Positions 55,163 through 63,965 of a stretch of DNA of 64,000 nt are shown piece by piece. Source of the stretch: Streptomyces sp. BK340 (GTDB lineage Bacteria > Actinomycetota > Actinomycetes > Streptomycetales > Streptomycetaceae); NCBI RefSeq assembly GCF_007827595.1, contig NZ_VISR01000007.1, forward strand, positions 1 through 64,000. The letters are read 5' to 3'. The translations under genes and the position numbers were made by a program. The notes under the pieces are model-generated. The model searched no databases. It saw only the letters and a list, made by a program, of their open reading frames with translations, and was not told where the DNA came from. Numbering within the stretch: the stretch's first letter is position 1; every line of letters begins with the position of its first letter.

Positions 55163-56065
55163 ATGCAGATGAACACTCCGCGACGGAGCACGATGCGACT
55201 GACGCGCCGGGGCAGGTTCCTCCTCGTCGTGTCCGGCGCCGCCCTGGCCGGCACCGCCGCCGTGGCGGTGCCGCTGCTGACTCGGGAGAGCGGTCACGTG
55301 GAGGCGAAGCCCCCCATGCTGGTCGTCCCGGAGGGCTGGCGCGCGAACCAGATCTACGACGCCGTCGACAGGGCCCTCGGGCTGCCCCAGGGCAGTACCC
55401 GCAAGTCACTTGACAAGGCTGCCCTCAAGCTGCCGAAGGAGGCCGCGGGCAACCCGGAGGGTTACCTCTTCCCGGCGACCTATCCCGTCGAGAAGGGTGC
55501 CACCCCCGAGTCGCTGCTGCGGTTCATGGTCGACACCGCCAACAAGAAGTTCAAGGGGGCGCCGGTCGCGGCCGGGGCCCAGCTCAACGCGGTGAACGTC
55601 TATCAGGCCGTCACCATCGCCAGCATCGTCCAGGCCGAGGCAGCCACCAAGGCCGACATGGGCAGGGTGGCCCGGGTCATCTTCAACCGGCTGCAGCGGG
55701 GCATGCCGCTGCAGATGGACTCCACCATCAACTACGCGCTGAACCGCAACACCGTGCACACCAGCCTGGACGACACCCGCATGGAGAGCGTGTACAACTC
55801 CTACCAGCGCATGGGGCTGCCGCCCACACCGATCGACAACCCCGGCGAGGACGCGATGCGTGCGGCGATCAACCCGCCGCCCGGCGACTGGCTGTACTTC
55901 GTCACGATCAGGCCGGGCGACACCCGCTTCACCGCCGACTACTCCGAGCACGTGCGCAACGTGGCCGAGTTCAACGCCGCGCACCAGTCGTCGGGTCAGT
56001 CCCAGCAGCCCCAGCAGCCCAGCGGGAGCCCGCAGCGGCTGCCGGCCACGCAGCCGCCCCGCTGA
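55163..56065 (+). CDS. mltG: Endolytic transglycosylase MltG-like protein
   Basis: Cleaves nascent glycan strands at the outer face of the membrane. 300 residues with one N-terminal membrane anchor (RFLLVVSGAALAGTAAVAVPLL) and an outer YceG/MltG domain: EGYLFPATYPVEKG, ASIVQAEAATKADMGRVARV (catalytic Glu), RLQRGMPLQMDSTINYALNR and MGLPPTPIDNPGEDAMRAAI. The C-terminal 30 residues are Gln/Pro-rich. The start is ATG 55163; ATG 55193 has a GGAG site 4 bases away and may be the real start. AT-rich DNA with two CGATATG copies lies 37 bases before it. Confidence 0.93.
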   Translation: MQMNTPRRSTMRLTRRGRFLLVVSGAALAGTAAVAVPLLTRESGHVEAKPPMLVVPEGWRANQIYDAVDRALGLPQGSTRKSLDKAALKLPKEAAGNPEGYLFPATYPVEKGATPESLLRFMVDTANKKFKGAPVAAGAQLNAVNVYQAVTIASIVQAEAATKADMGRVARVIFNRLQRGMPLQMDSTINYALNRNTVHTSLDDTRMESVYNSYQRMGLPPTPIDNPGEDAMRAAINPPPGDWLYFVTIRPGDTRFTADYSEHVRNVAEFNAAHQSSGQSQQPQQPSGSPQRLPATQPPR

Positions 56066-56077
56066 GCCGGCGGGACA

Positions 56078-57163
56078 TCACGCGGCGGCCGGCTCGACCG
56101 GCTTTTCGGCCAGCAGCCGCGCGATGTCCCGTACGGCCGCGCGTCCGGCCCGATTGGCGCCGATGGTGCTGGCCGAGGGGCCGTAGCCGACGAGGTGGAT
56201 GCGCGGATCGGCGACCGCGCGGGTCCCGTCGATCCGGATCCCGCCGCCCGGTTCGCGCAGCCGAAGAGGCGTGAGGTGATCCAGCGCGGCCCGGAAGCCG
56301 GTTGCCCACAGGATCACATCGGTGTCCACGTGCCGGCCGTCGTTCCACTCCACTCCGTCCGGGGTGATCCGGTCGAACATCGGCTGCCGGTCCAGGACCC
56401 CCTCGGCCAGTCCCTGCCGGATGGCGTCGTTGAGCGGAAGTCCGGTGACGGAGACCACACTCCTCGGCGGCAGGCCCTGCCGTACCCGCTCCTCCACCCG
56501 TGCCACTGCCGAGCGGCCCGCTTCCTGGTCGAACGGGCCCTCGCGGAAGACCGGGGGCCGCCGGGTGACCCAGGTGGTGGCGGCCGCGTACGGGGCCAGC
56601 TCCAGCAGGTGCTGGGTACCGGACGCCCCGCCGCCGACGACCAGGACCCGCTTCCCGGTGAACTCCTCGGGGCCGGCGTACTGCGCGGTGTGCAACTGCC
56701 GTCCGCGGAAGGTCTCCTGACCGGGGTAGCGCGGCCAGAACGGCCGGTCCCAGGTGCCGGTCGCGTTGATCAGCGTCCGGGTGGACCAGTTGCCGTCCGA
56801 GGTCTCCACGAGCAGTCGCCGGTCGTCGCCCTCGCGCACGGCGCGGACGTCGACGGGGCGCCGTACCCGCAGGTCGAAGGTGCGCTCGTACCGGTCGAAG
56901 TACTCGCGGATCACCTCCGCCGAGGGCCGGGCCGGATCGGCGTCCGTCAGTTCCATGCCGGGCAGGGAGTGCATCCCGTGGACCTTGCCGTACGTCAGCG
57001 ACGGCCAGCGGAACTGCCAGGCGCCGCCCGGGCCGGGGGAGTGGTCCAGCACCACGAAGTCGCGGTCCGGCTCGAAGCCGGTGCGTCGCAGGTGATAGGC
57101 GCTGGACAGACCGGCCTGACCAGCGCCTGTGACCACTACCTCGACCTCGCGCAATTCGTTCAC
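56078..57163 (-). CDS. Flavin-dependent monooxygenase (ArsO/YUC-like)
   Basis: A 361-residue NAD(P)H-dependent FAD monooxygenase or oxidoreductase. FAD loop VVTGAGQAGLSSAYHL (about 10-25), SPGPGGAWQFRWPSLTY, second dinucleotide loop VLVVGGGASGTQHLLEL (about 170), ILWATGFRAALDHLTPL near the C-terminus. Such enzymes oxidise small nucleophiles; the substrate here is unknown. GTG 57163 was chosen with GGTGGA 3 bases upstream. It converges on mltG, 12 bp apart. Confidence 0.9.
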   Translation of the reverse strand: MNELREVEVVVTGAGQAGLSSAYHLRRTGFEPDRDFVVLDHSPGPGGAWQFRWPSLTYGKVHGMHSLPGMELTDADPARPSAEVIREYFDRYERTFDLRVRRPVDVRAVREGDDRRLLVETSDGNWSTRTLINATGTWDRPFWPRYPGQETFRGRQLHTAQYAGPEEFTGKRVLVVGGGASGTQHLLELAPYAAATTWVTRRPPVFREGPFDQEAGRSAVARVEERVRQGLPPRSVVSVTGLPLNDAIRQGLAEGVLDRQPMFDRITPDGVEWNDGRHVDTDVILWATGFRAALDHLTPLRLREPGGGIRIDGTRAVADPRIHLVGYGPSASTIGANRAGRAAVRDIARLLAEKPVEPAAA

Positions 57164-57289
57164 GGTTCCACCAACAGTGAGGTGGTCATGGATCTTCCCG
57201 GGCACTCGGTGGGGGAACCGGCGACTCGTGGCAGAGGACATCGCGCCGAGCGGGCGGGTTCGGACGGGCCTGTGCGGAAGGATGGGGCC

Positions 57290-57565
57290 GTGCTGACCCA
57301 CGTGTACCGCGTCACCAGGTACGACCCCGCTGACCGTGACGAACACGGCCACTACACCGGTTCTGAGGACGCTGTCAGCGACCACGGCGAGGTCGAGGCG
57401 GCCTGTCTTCAGGCGGTCGCGGCGTTCGCCGCGGAAACCGGCTGGGCGCCTCACGATGGCACCACCTCACGAGCGACACCATCGACTCGGTTCGCGTCGC
57501 ACTGGCTCCCCGGGCCCGTCTCGCTGTCTGGCCACCTCTGTCCACCGATGTCGGCGCCGTCCTGA
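57290..57565 (+). pseudogene. Truncated gene (5' part of a VYRVTKYDPADRDE-type streptomycete protein)
   Basis: A GTG with a good GGAAGGA site begins LTHVYRVTRYDPADRDEHGH, then YTGSEDAVSDHGEVEAACLQ and AVAAFAAETG. These 50 residues look well conserved and are, as I remember, the start of a larger streptomycete protein, sometimes called RNA-binding. After about 57440 the frame turns into low-sense Ser/Pro-rich residues and ends. The gene is most likely cut short by a deletion, with the next fragment fused behind it. Confidence 0.6.
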
Positions 57566-57648
57566 GAGCCCTGCCCGCTGACGGCCTTGTCGAAGGCGTA
57601 TGGCAGGACGACGACGGCCTCATCCACAGTGCCGTCGCCGACGAGTAG
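57456..57648 (+). pseudogene. Second gene fragment: 3' end of an unidentified protein
   Basis: In a different frame from the preceding fragment, about 60 residues read like true protein: SDTIDSVRVALAPRARLAVW, PPLSTDVGAVLRALPADGLV and EGVWQDDDGLIHSAVADE, ending with TAG. No start is visible upstream in that frame, because it begins inside the other fragment. I do not recognise the family. The two fragments touch, which suggests a deletion junction near 57445. Confidence 0.5.
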
Positions 57649-57966
57649 GGGTCCGCCGAACTGACCGCCCGAATGTCCGGTGCCCGCGCTGCCGCACTCC
57701 TGCCTTTGTATGCGGGTGAACGTGTGCCGCTGTGCACTGCTGTCATGCCTGACAACGACGGCGTCCTGAGGGCTCGTTGGCGGACCGAGCCGACGCCGGG
57801 CGGCCGGGACCGGGCACTTCGTCAGCCCGAAGACCGAGTCCCCGACCATGCAGACAGGGCCCGCGGCGCGCTCCACGGTCAACGGTCTCCCGCCCCTGGA
57901 CCTCACGTACCGGGAAGCTGTCGCGCCACGCCATGGGAACCCCGGTTTATGGGCCAGGATGGAGGT
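57649..57966. other. Gene-poor stretch before the YjbQ gene
   Basis: Short open frames on both strands, but none convincing. It continues the decayed area to its left. Confidence 0.5.
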
Positions 57967-58389
57967 ATGTCAGATGCCTTCACCACTCGGATGCTGCACG
58001 TCGCCACCGGTTCCCGGGAGCGGGTCGTCGACCTGACCTCCGACTGCGCGGAGTTCCTGCGTGAGGTGGCGGGCGGCCGCGACGGCCTGCTCAATGTCTT
58101 TGTGCCTCATGCAACTGCCGGCATCGCCGTCATCGAGACGGGTGCCGGCAGCGACGACGACCTCCTGGCCGCCCTGCACACCCTGCTCCCCGCCGACGAC
58201 CGCTGGCAGCACCGGCACGGCAGCCCGGGCCACGGCCGCGACCACGTCCTGCCCGCGATCGTCCCGCCGCACGCGACCCTTCCGGTCATCGGCGGCCAAC
58301 TGGAGCTGGGCACCTGGCAGTCGGTGTGTCTCGTGGACACGAACACCGACAACACGGAGCGTCGGGTGCGGTTGAGCTTCCTGGGGTGA
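57967..58389 (+). CDS. YjbQ/UPF0047 family protein
   Basis: A 140-residue small cytoplasmic protein. VFVPHATAGIAVIETGAGSD (about 45-64), HRHGSPGHGRDHVLPAIVPP and LGTWQSVCLVDTNTDNTERR match the secondary thiamine-phosphate synthase/YjbQ fold, which binds phosphate-like ligands. ATG 57967 follows GGAGG by one base, so the real ribosome contact is uncertain. It is isolated, with decayed DNA to the left and the phosphatase to the right. Confidence 0.88.
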   Translation: MSDAFTTRMLHVATGSRERVVDLTSDCAEFLREVAGGRDGLLNVFVPHATAGIAVIETGAGSDDDLLAALHTLLPADDRWQHRHGSPGHGRDHVLPAIVPPHATLPVIGGQLELGTWQSVCLVDTNTDNTERRVRLSFLG

Positions 58390-58686
58390 CTTTCCTGCCT
58401 CCCGAGGCGCAACTTTCGCCGGTCGGCCGCTGATCGGCCACGTCGAACGTCGTGCTGTGGGTGACGGAATCGGCGTGACGCGGACGGTCCTGCGTTCCCG
58501 CCCGCTCGGTGCGGATCAGCACGTCATGAAGCCGGAACACCCGGTACGACGGGACGTGCCCGGACCTCACCTGTGCGGACGCCGCGGGATTCCTCACTGT
58601 CCGCGTTCACCGCGTGATCCGCTGATGTGGGCGAAGCGACTCCCAGTGTTATTCAATGAGGTGTGCCGGATTGCTGAGAGAGCCGC
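58390..58686. other. Intergenic region before the SpoIIE-type phosphatase gene
   Basis: About 300 bases; no gene seen. The phosphatase promoter should lie in the right part. Confidence 0.5.
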
Positions 58687-60855
58687 ATGGACTCCACACC
58701 CTCGCCTTCGTCTTCCTCGCCGTTCGACCTGGTGAGCAGCGCCCTGGGGCGCTACATCCCGAGCGGCGGAGCGGCAGCGGCAGCGGCCGCCGGTCCTGCC
58801 GAGGCAGAGGGCAACCACGCCATAGGTCGACGCGTACCCGACAATTCGGCGGTCGGCGGTCAGGATCAGATTCTCGGCGCGGTCAACCTGGACAGGAACC
58901 TGCGAATCACCCGCTGCAATCTGGACGCCCCCGTGTTCGAGGGTCTGGACGCCGTGGTCGGGAGCCCTTTCGTCGATCTCCTGCCGCCCGGGGACGTACC
59001 GACGGTCACACGGCGGTTGCGGCAGGTCCTGGAAACCGGTGAAGCGCACGTCGCCCGGATCCAGCGCCTGCGGCGCCGCGACGGGTCGGAGCTGGTGGTC
59101 TCGCTCAGCATCCTGCCCGCCGCGGTGCCTCACGAAGGCCTGACCGTCTCCGTGATCGCGATGGCCACCAGGCTGCACCTGTACGCCGCCGAGACCGCGA
59201 TCGGCACCTCGCTGGACATCGGCGAGACCGCGCAGTCGCTGGCGGAGTCCCTGCTGGCCTGGGGAGACGTGGCCGCCGTCGACCTCGACTTCGCCGTGTG
59301 GACGGGTGAGGGAGTCACCGACCGTGCGCAGGGGCGCATCCGGCTGCGCCGGGCGGCTCTGGTGCCGGACCGGGCGTGGCCCGAGGGCTACGTGACCACC
59401 GGCGACGATCTTCCCAGCGACGCGAGCCGCCTGCTGGCGCAGGCGGTACAGCGGAACGATGCACCGCAGGCCATCGTCATACCCGACCGGGAGGCGGTCG
59501 AGCGGGTACTCGGCAGTCCGCGAGTGATGCGTGCCCTGGTGCCCGGTGACCGGTCGGCGGGCGTGGCTTGCATACCGCTGGTCCTGGACGGCGCCCCGCC
59601 CGTCGTGCTGGGCGTGGCGGAGGTCTGGCGGCGGGCGGACTCCCCCTTCCGCGACAGCGAGCTGTTCGACCTGCAGGAACTGGTGGCCAGGACCGTCCAC
59701 CACGTCGACCTGGCCCGTCAGCACCAGCGCGAGCACACGCAGGTGCTGGCGTTGCAGCGCCGGCTGCTGCCCCGCAGCGGCGGCGACACCGTCGAGATCG
59801 CCAGCGTCTACCAGCCCGCCACCCCCGACAGCGCGGGCGTCGGCGGCGACTGGGTGAACAGCTTTCCGCTCTCGGACGGCCGTACCGCGCTGGTGGTCGG
59901 TGACGTCGTCGGGCACGGCCTGGGAGCCGCGGCGACCATGGGCCAGCTGAGCATGGAGGCCCGCGCGCTGCTGTCCGCCGGGCTGGCGCCCGACGAGGTG
60001 CTGGAGCACCTGGACGAGACCGTGTCGCTGCTGGACGACGCGGACTCCGGGCTGGCGGCCGGCTACAGCGCCCTCGGGTCGACCTGCTGCATCGTCCTCT
60101 ACGACCCGGTCAGCCACCGTGTGGCGCTGTCCAGTGCCGGCCATCTCCCTCCGGTCCTGGTGTCGCCGGACGGGCACGCGGGCCCGCTGCCGGTCAGCCC
60201 CCATCCCGGTCTGGGAGCCGAGTTCGCGCTCCGGGAGCCGTTTGATGTGCACACGTTCGACGTGCCCCCGGGCTCCCTGCTCGCCCTCTACACCGACGGG
60301 CTGGTGGAGGATCCTGCCCTGTCGATCGACGAGGGCATCGCCAGACTTGCTCAGGTCGTGTCCACGGTGCACCCCTGGGACACCCTGCAGCAGGCCGCAC
60401 GGCACGTCGTCTCCGCGATGGCGCCCGTGCGCCACCGCGACGATGTGACCCTGCTGCTCGCTCGCATGATCGGCTACCGCAAGGGGGACACCGCGACCTG
60501 GCGGCTGCCCGCCCGTGACGACGCACCCGCCCGTGCCCGCGCGCAGGTCTCCGCGCTGCTGCGGCAATGGCGCACCAGGGGCGACACCCAGGACAACGTG
60601 TCGCTGCTGATCAGCGAGCTGGTCACGAACGCGGTGCGCTTCGCCACCGGTCCCATCACGGTACGGCTGATCAGGGCCGGTCACGGACTGCTGTGCGAGG
60701 TGGGAGACACCGGCAACGGCAGGCCACGGCTGAGCCGGGGCGGCCTCCTCGACGACGGCGGTCGTGGCCTGTACATCGTGCACAGGCTCACCACCCGGTG
60801 GGGGGTGCGGTGGACGGACACCGGCAAGGTGGTCTGGGCGGAAGTCGCCAGGTGA
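58687..60855 (+). CDS. PP2C (SpoIIE) phosphatase with PAS, GAF and HATPase domains
   Basis: A 722-residue cytoplasmic signalling protein. Domains in order: PAS-like (about 60-160), GAF (about 170-345), SpoIIE-type PP2C phosphatase (about 365-590) with GVGGDWVNSFPL, VVGDVVGHGLGAAATMG and LYTDGLVEDPAL metal residues, and a C-terminal anti-sigma-type ATPase (about 600-722) with ISELVTNAVRFATG, EVGDTGNGR and GGRGLYIVHRL. The architecture joins an anti-sigma-factor-like kinase with the phosphatase that would dephosphorylate an antagonist. No anti-sigma antagonist gene is adjacent. Large numbers of such proteins occur in streptomycetes. Confidence 0.95.
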   Translation: MDSTPSPSSSSPFDLVSSALGRYIPSGGAAAAAAAGPAEAEGNHAIGRRVPDNSAVGGQDQILGAVNLDRNLRITRCNLDAPVFEGLDAVVGSPFVDLLPPGDVPTVTRRLRQVLETGEAHVARIQRLRRRDGSELVVSLSILPAAVPHEGLTVSVIAMATRLHLYAAETAIGTSLDIGETAQSLAESLLAWGDVAAVDLDFAVWTGEGVTDRAQGRIRLRRAALVPDRAWPEGYVTTGDDLPSDASRLLAQAVQRNDAPQAIVIPDREAVERVLGSPRVMRALVPGDRSAGVACIPLVLDGAPPVVLGVAEVWRRADSPFRDSELFDLQELVARTVHHVDLARQHQREHTQVLALQRRLLPRSGGDTVEIASVYQPATPDSAGVGGDWVNSFPLSDGRTALVVGDVVGHGLGAAATMGQLSMEARALLSAGLAPDEVLEHLDETVSLLDDADSGLAAGYSALGSTCCIVLYDPVSHRVALSSAGHLPPVLVSPDGHAGPLPVSPHPGLGAEFALREPFDVHTFDVPPGSLLALYTDGLVEDPALSIDEGIARLAQVVSTVHPWDTLQQAARHVVSAMAPVRHRDDVTLLLARMIGYRKGDTATWRLPARDDAPARARAQVSALLRQWRTRGDTQDNVSLLISELVTNAVRFATGPITVRLIRAGHGLLCEVGDTGNGRPRLSRGGLLDDGGRGLYIVHRLTTRWGVRWTDTGKVVWAEVAR

Positions 60856-61038
60856 CGCGGCTGAGGGCGGGGGCACGGCCGGCGCAGGAGAGCGCGGCGA
60901 GGGTACGGGAGGCGCCCCCCGTCGGCCGGCGCCACCGCCGGTACGTACGGCGCCCTCAGCAGGACCGGTGTCGAGTACCGGTGTCGTGACCGGTGATGCG
61001 GGCGGCCCGTTCCCCGGTCCGGGTGGGGTGGGCTCGCA

Positions 61039-62223
61039 CTACAGCCACTCCCCCTCCAGGGCGGTGGCGCTGAGGCCCGGTGCCGCCGCGTACAGGACGG
61101 CGCGACTGCCCGGCTTCTGCCCGGCGTCGTGTGCCCGCCGCATGATGTCGAACACGGCGGCGCCTCCGCGGTTGCCGGTGGTGTAACTGTCCCGGCTGTA
61201 GTCCAGCAGCCCCGACGGCCACGCGTCGGGCATCGTCTGCTCCATGTACTCCAGCACCCGGGTCCCGCCGGGGTGCGCGAGCAGTACGTCGGGGTGCCAG
61301 GAGCTGGGGTCGTCCTGGTAACGGACGCGCAGCCACTCCCACATCGCGGTGACCGTCTCCTGTACGGCGCGCGGCCCGCGCCGGTCCATCACGAAGTGGG
61401 TGCCGTCCGACCGGGTGTCCAGGCGGTGCAGGTCCTGGGTGCCGGGCAGGGTGTGGTGCCAGGCGGAGTCCAGTCGCAGCACCGACTCACGCCTCTGGCG
61501 GCCCGTGACCACCGCGGCGACCGCGGTGTCCGCGAACAGCAACCGGACGATCAGGGACTCGAGGGTGTCGTCCGCGGGCTGGTAGGTCGTGCTCAGCGCC
61601 TCCGCGATCACGACCAGCACCACCCGGTCGGGGTCCGCGGCCACGAGGTCCGCCGCCAGCGCCAGGGAGCGGGTCCCCGCGATGCAGGCCCACTGCGTGG
61701 CCGGCAGCAGCATCACATCGTTGCGGAGCGAAAGCCTGTTGGACAGGGCGACGTCCAGACCCGGCAGCGCCGGAGTGGTGGAGTGGCTGGTGATCAGGCA
61801 GTCGACGTCCGCGGCGTCCAGCCCGGCGATCTGCAGGGCCCCGCGCGCCGCACGCTCCCCGTAGGACTGCACGGCCTCCCAGGCCGGCGCAGTGCGCTCC
61901 TGGACGGTCTGCGGCGTGGGTATCGCCTCGAGGGCGGCTATCACACGGTCGACGTCCTGCTGCGTGAACCCGTCGCGTACCAGCGCCTCTTGGGCCGGCC
62001 CGATGCCGACGGCCTGCAGTCCGCTGCCCTTGCCCGGCGCGACGGCGGTCTCCAGCGGCAGCATCCACCCGCGGGTCTCGATGCCGGTGCTGGCCGCGAT
62101 GCCGTCGATCCGCGGCGCCCATGCCGCGTGCGGGTGCCGGTCGCGCACCTCCGCCACGATCTGGCTGGTCTTGACTGCGTGCTCGCCGTGTATCACGGCA
62201 GGAGGGCAGAGGTAAGCGGACAT
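61039..62223 (-). CDS. Type III polyketide synthase (chalcone synthase family)
   Basis: Makes small phenolic, pyrone or resorcinol products from acyl-CoA and malonyl-CoA. 394 residues, typical length. Catalytic triad: Cys in TQWACIAGTRSLALAADL (codon at 61684; the residue before it is Ala, where plant chalcone synthases have Gly), His in VLLAHPGGTRVLEYMEQTM, and Asn in TTGNRGGAAVFDIMRRA. The N-terminus has STGIETRGWMLPLE, as in bacterial germicidin- or alkylresorcinol-type enzymes. ATG 62223 has GAAAGG about 10 bases upstream. No tailoring genes (methyltransferase, oxygenase) or acyl carrier lie beside it, so the product class is open. Confidence 0.9.
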   Translation of the reverse strand: MSAYLCPPAVIHGEHAVKTSQIVAEVRDRHPHAAWAPRIDGIAASTGIETRGWMLPLETAVAPGKGSGLQAVGIGPAQEALVRDGFTQQDVDRVIAALEAIPTPQTVQERTAPAWEAVQSYGERAARGALQIAGLDAADVDCLITSHSTTPALPGLDVALSNRLSLRNDVMLLPATQWACIAGTRSLALAADLVAADPDRVVLVVIAEALSTTYQPADDTLESLIVRLLFADTAVAAVVTGRQRRESVLRLDSAWHHTLPGTQDLHRLDTRSDGTHFVMDRRGPRAVQETVTAMWEWLRVRYQDDPSSWHPDVLLAHPGGTRVLEYMEQTMPDAWPSGLLDYSRDSYTTGNRGGAAVFDIMRRAHDAGQKPGSRAVLYAAAPGLSATALEGEWL

Positions 62224-63095
62224 AATGGTGCACCTTTCCGGGGGAAAAAGCAGGAATGCCATGAGTGCTGTGTCATGGGTCACTTTGGAGCTTCATGCCC
62301 AAGGGGTTGCGGATAAGCCCCATTTCGGGGTCTGTTGTCCGGTTCGAGCATGGACGCTAAATGGACATTTCCGCTGTGATGCAGACAACTTAGGTGGCAT
62401 TTGGGCGGCGTGACACGGCACACACCGCTGAAGCAGGGGGGCCGGACCGGATCCACAGGTCATGCCTGACCTGCCGTCAGCCAGGAGGATTCCTGGGCAC
62501 TGCCGCCAGAGGGGGCGATACCTGGGCGACGGTGGATGGTGTCCTGCCGGGCGGCGGAGTCACGGGCAGCCCGCGACAGGCCATCGGGTTCGAGCACGCT
62601 GCGGTGGACTGTGCCTCCGGCGCAGGCGGTCGTCATCAGGGCGCCGTACTGGCCGGCCTCGGCAACTCCCTACGGCTGTGCTTCGAGCACTCGGGCGATA
62701 CGTCCTCGTCGGAGGAGACGATCTCGCGAGGCGGCGCAAGCGTTGACGGGACTGCCGGGGGTCATGTGACCGCAAAGGACGGGGCGCGTCGAGAAGGCAC
62801 TCGGCCTCGTGGATGCGGTGGCATCCAGGGGTAGCGCCCCGGCGGCGGTCCGGCTGTCCGCCGCCGGGAACGGGACGAGCCGGCGATGCGATCGGCCGGC
62901 CCGAGCGGGCGGCACGTGGAATCGCGGTCGGAGTGGAGTTGCTGCCTCGCCCGGCAACTCGTGTACTCATACGGTCCGACGCGTCGGACGGTTAAGTGCT
63001 CACGTCCGGCGACCGACGCGAGAGACTGGGCGCTTGCCGCCGGACAGCCGGGACGGGCAGACGAAGTACTTCGTGCCGCGAAGAAGCGGCAGTTG
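62224..63095. other. Gene-free stretch of about 870 bases
   Basis: Open frames exist on both strands but have no protein character, so I assign no gene. The left end must hold the type III PKS promoter and shows an A/T-rich dyad, AAATG-GA-CATTT, at 62359-62370, plus a CCCC/GGGG hairpin around ATTTC near 62318. Nothing else stands out. Confidence 0.55.
62359..62370. promoter_or_regulatory. AT-rich dyad upstream of the type III PKS gene
   Basis: AAATG and CATTT around GA, 136 bases before the start. A candidate regulator site only; short. Confidence 0.3.
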
Positions 63096-63311
63096 TCAGC
63101 GGCGCGGACGCTCCAGAGTGATCAGCAGGCCCTCGACCGCACCCGGCCCTATGCGGCCCTTGACGTCGGCGGACGTGATCGCCTTGAGGGCCCAGCCGTC
63201 CTCGGCGTGCTTGTTCAGAACCTTCTCCAGCTTGTCGCTGTCCAGTGCGTCTCCGATCAGTGACTCGCGGAAGGTGACGACCTTGTACTCGAGTGCGTAG
63301 GGGTTGCTCAT
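63096..63311 (-). CDS. DUF4177 family small protein
   Basis: A 71-residue cytoplasmic protein: YALEYKVVTFRESLIGDALD, then KLEKVLNKHAEDGWALKAIT and EGLLITLERPR. The pattern Y-x-V-(18 residues)-L-N-x-x-x-x-x-GW is the DUF4177 fold, often found in stress-related operons. ATG 63311 was preferred over an upstream in-frame start because GGAAGGG precedes it. The function is unknown. Confidence 0.85.
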   Translation of the reverse strand: MSNPYALEYKVVTFRESLIGDALDSDKLEKVLNKHAEDGWALKAITSADVKGRIGPGAVEGLLITLERPRR

Positions 63312-63446
63312 GGCTGGGACCCTTCCCGTGGACGGACTGGCTGACGGAATTCGGGGACAGCCAATCACCGTTCGGCGTCGCCCCGCACGGCGGGGTGCGG
63401 GTCAGCGGCAATCCGGGCGCGGAAGTTCGCCGACGGATACGGGACC

Positions 63447-63755
63447 TCAGCCGACGACGGGAGGCGCGGACCGCAGTCGCAGCACCACGCCCTCGTCCCG
63501 CACCTCACCGATCCGCAGCGTCAGCAACGCGTCGGCCAGAGAACGGCCCTGGCGCAGGAACGCGTGGACGACGGCCGCGGCGAGCCCGGGCACGATCGGC
63601 GGACCGGTGACGGTCACCTCCACCACCCGCCCATCGCGCAGCCCCACCAGATGGCCGCCGCCCCGCCCCGCACCGCACAGGCGACCGGCAGACTGCCGGG
63701 CAGCTCCGCCGCGGTGGCGCGATCCACCGCGGCGCTTCGGCCGCGCTGTCGGCAC
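63447..63755 (-). CDS. Possible hypothetical protein, C-terminal part (uncertain start, perhaps decayed)
   Basis: The last 60 residues look protein-like: VVEVTVTGPPIVPGLAAAVV, HAFLRQGRSLADALLTLRIG and EVRDEGVVLRLRSAPPVVG, before a TGA. Upstream, the plausible reading appears to change frame near 63640, and another frame, open to 63939, contains LSADLSLDRPQLLSFTQLGC. The gene may be frameshifted. No family is recognised. Confidence 0.35.
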   Translation of the reverse strand: MPTARPKRRGGSRHRGGAARQSAGRLCGAGRGGGHLVGLRDGRVVEVTVTGPPIVPGLAAAVVHAFLRQGRSLADALLTLRIGEVRDEGVVLRLRSAPPVVG

Positions 63756-63938
63756 GATCCGTCCGCTCGACGGCGGCGGCGCTCTCCAGCGGTCGGCGGT
63801 CCCGTTCGCCGTCCGGGCAGCCGAGTTGCGTGAAGGAGAGCAACTGAGGCCTGTCCAATGACAAGTCGGCTGACAGCCCTTCGGATCTGGTCGCTTCCGG
63901 GGGACCGCTCCTCGGTGGCCGATCAGGCAGGGCCGGCA

Positions 63939-63965
63939 CCCGACCCCCGGGTGCCCGGGGTCGGG
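63939..63965. terminator. Strong hairpin near the right edge
   Basis: Perfect 9-bp arms CCCGACCCC / GGGGTCGGG with a 9-base loop. It could end a transcript coming from the right or left. Confidence 0.5.

Noticed and set aside
62394..62834. 146-codon open frame in the gap after the type III PKS
   Set aside because: Gly/Ser-rich product without motif, no ribosome site, composition unlike neighbours.
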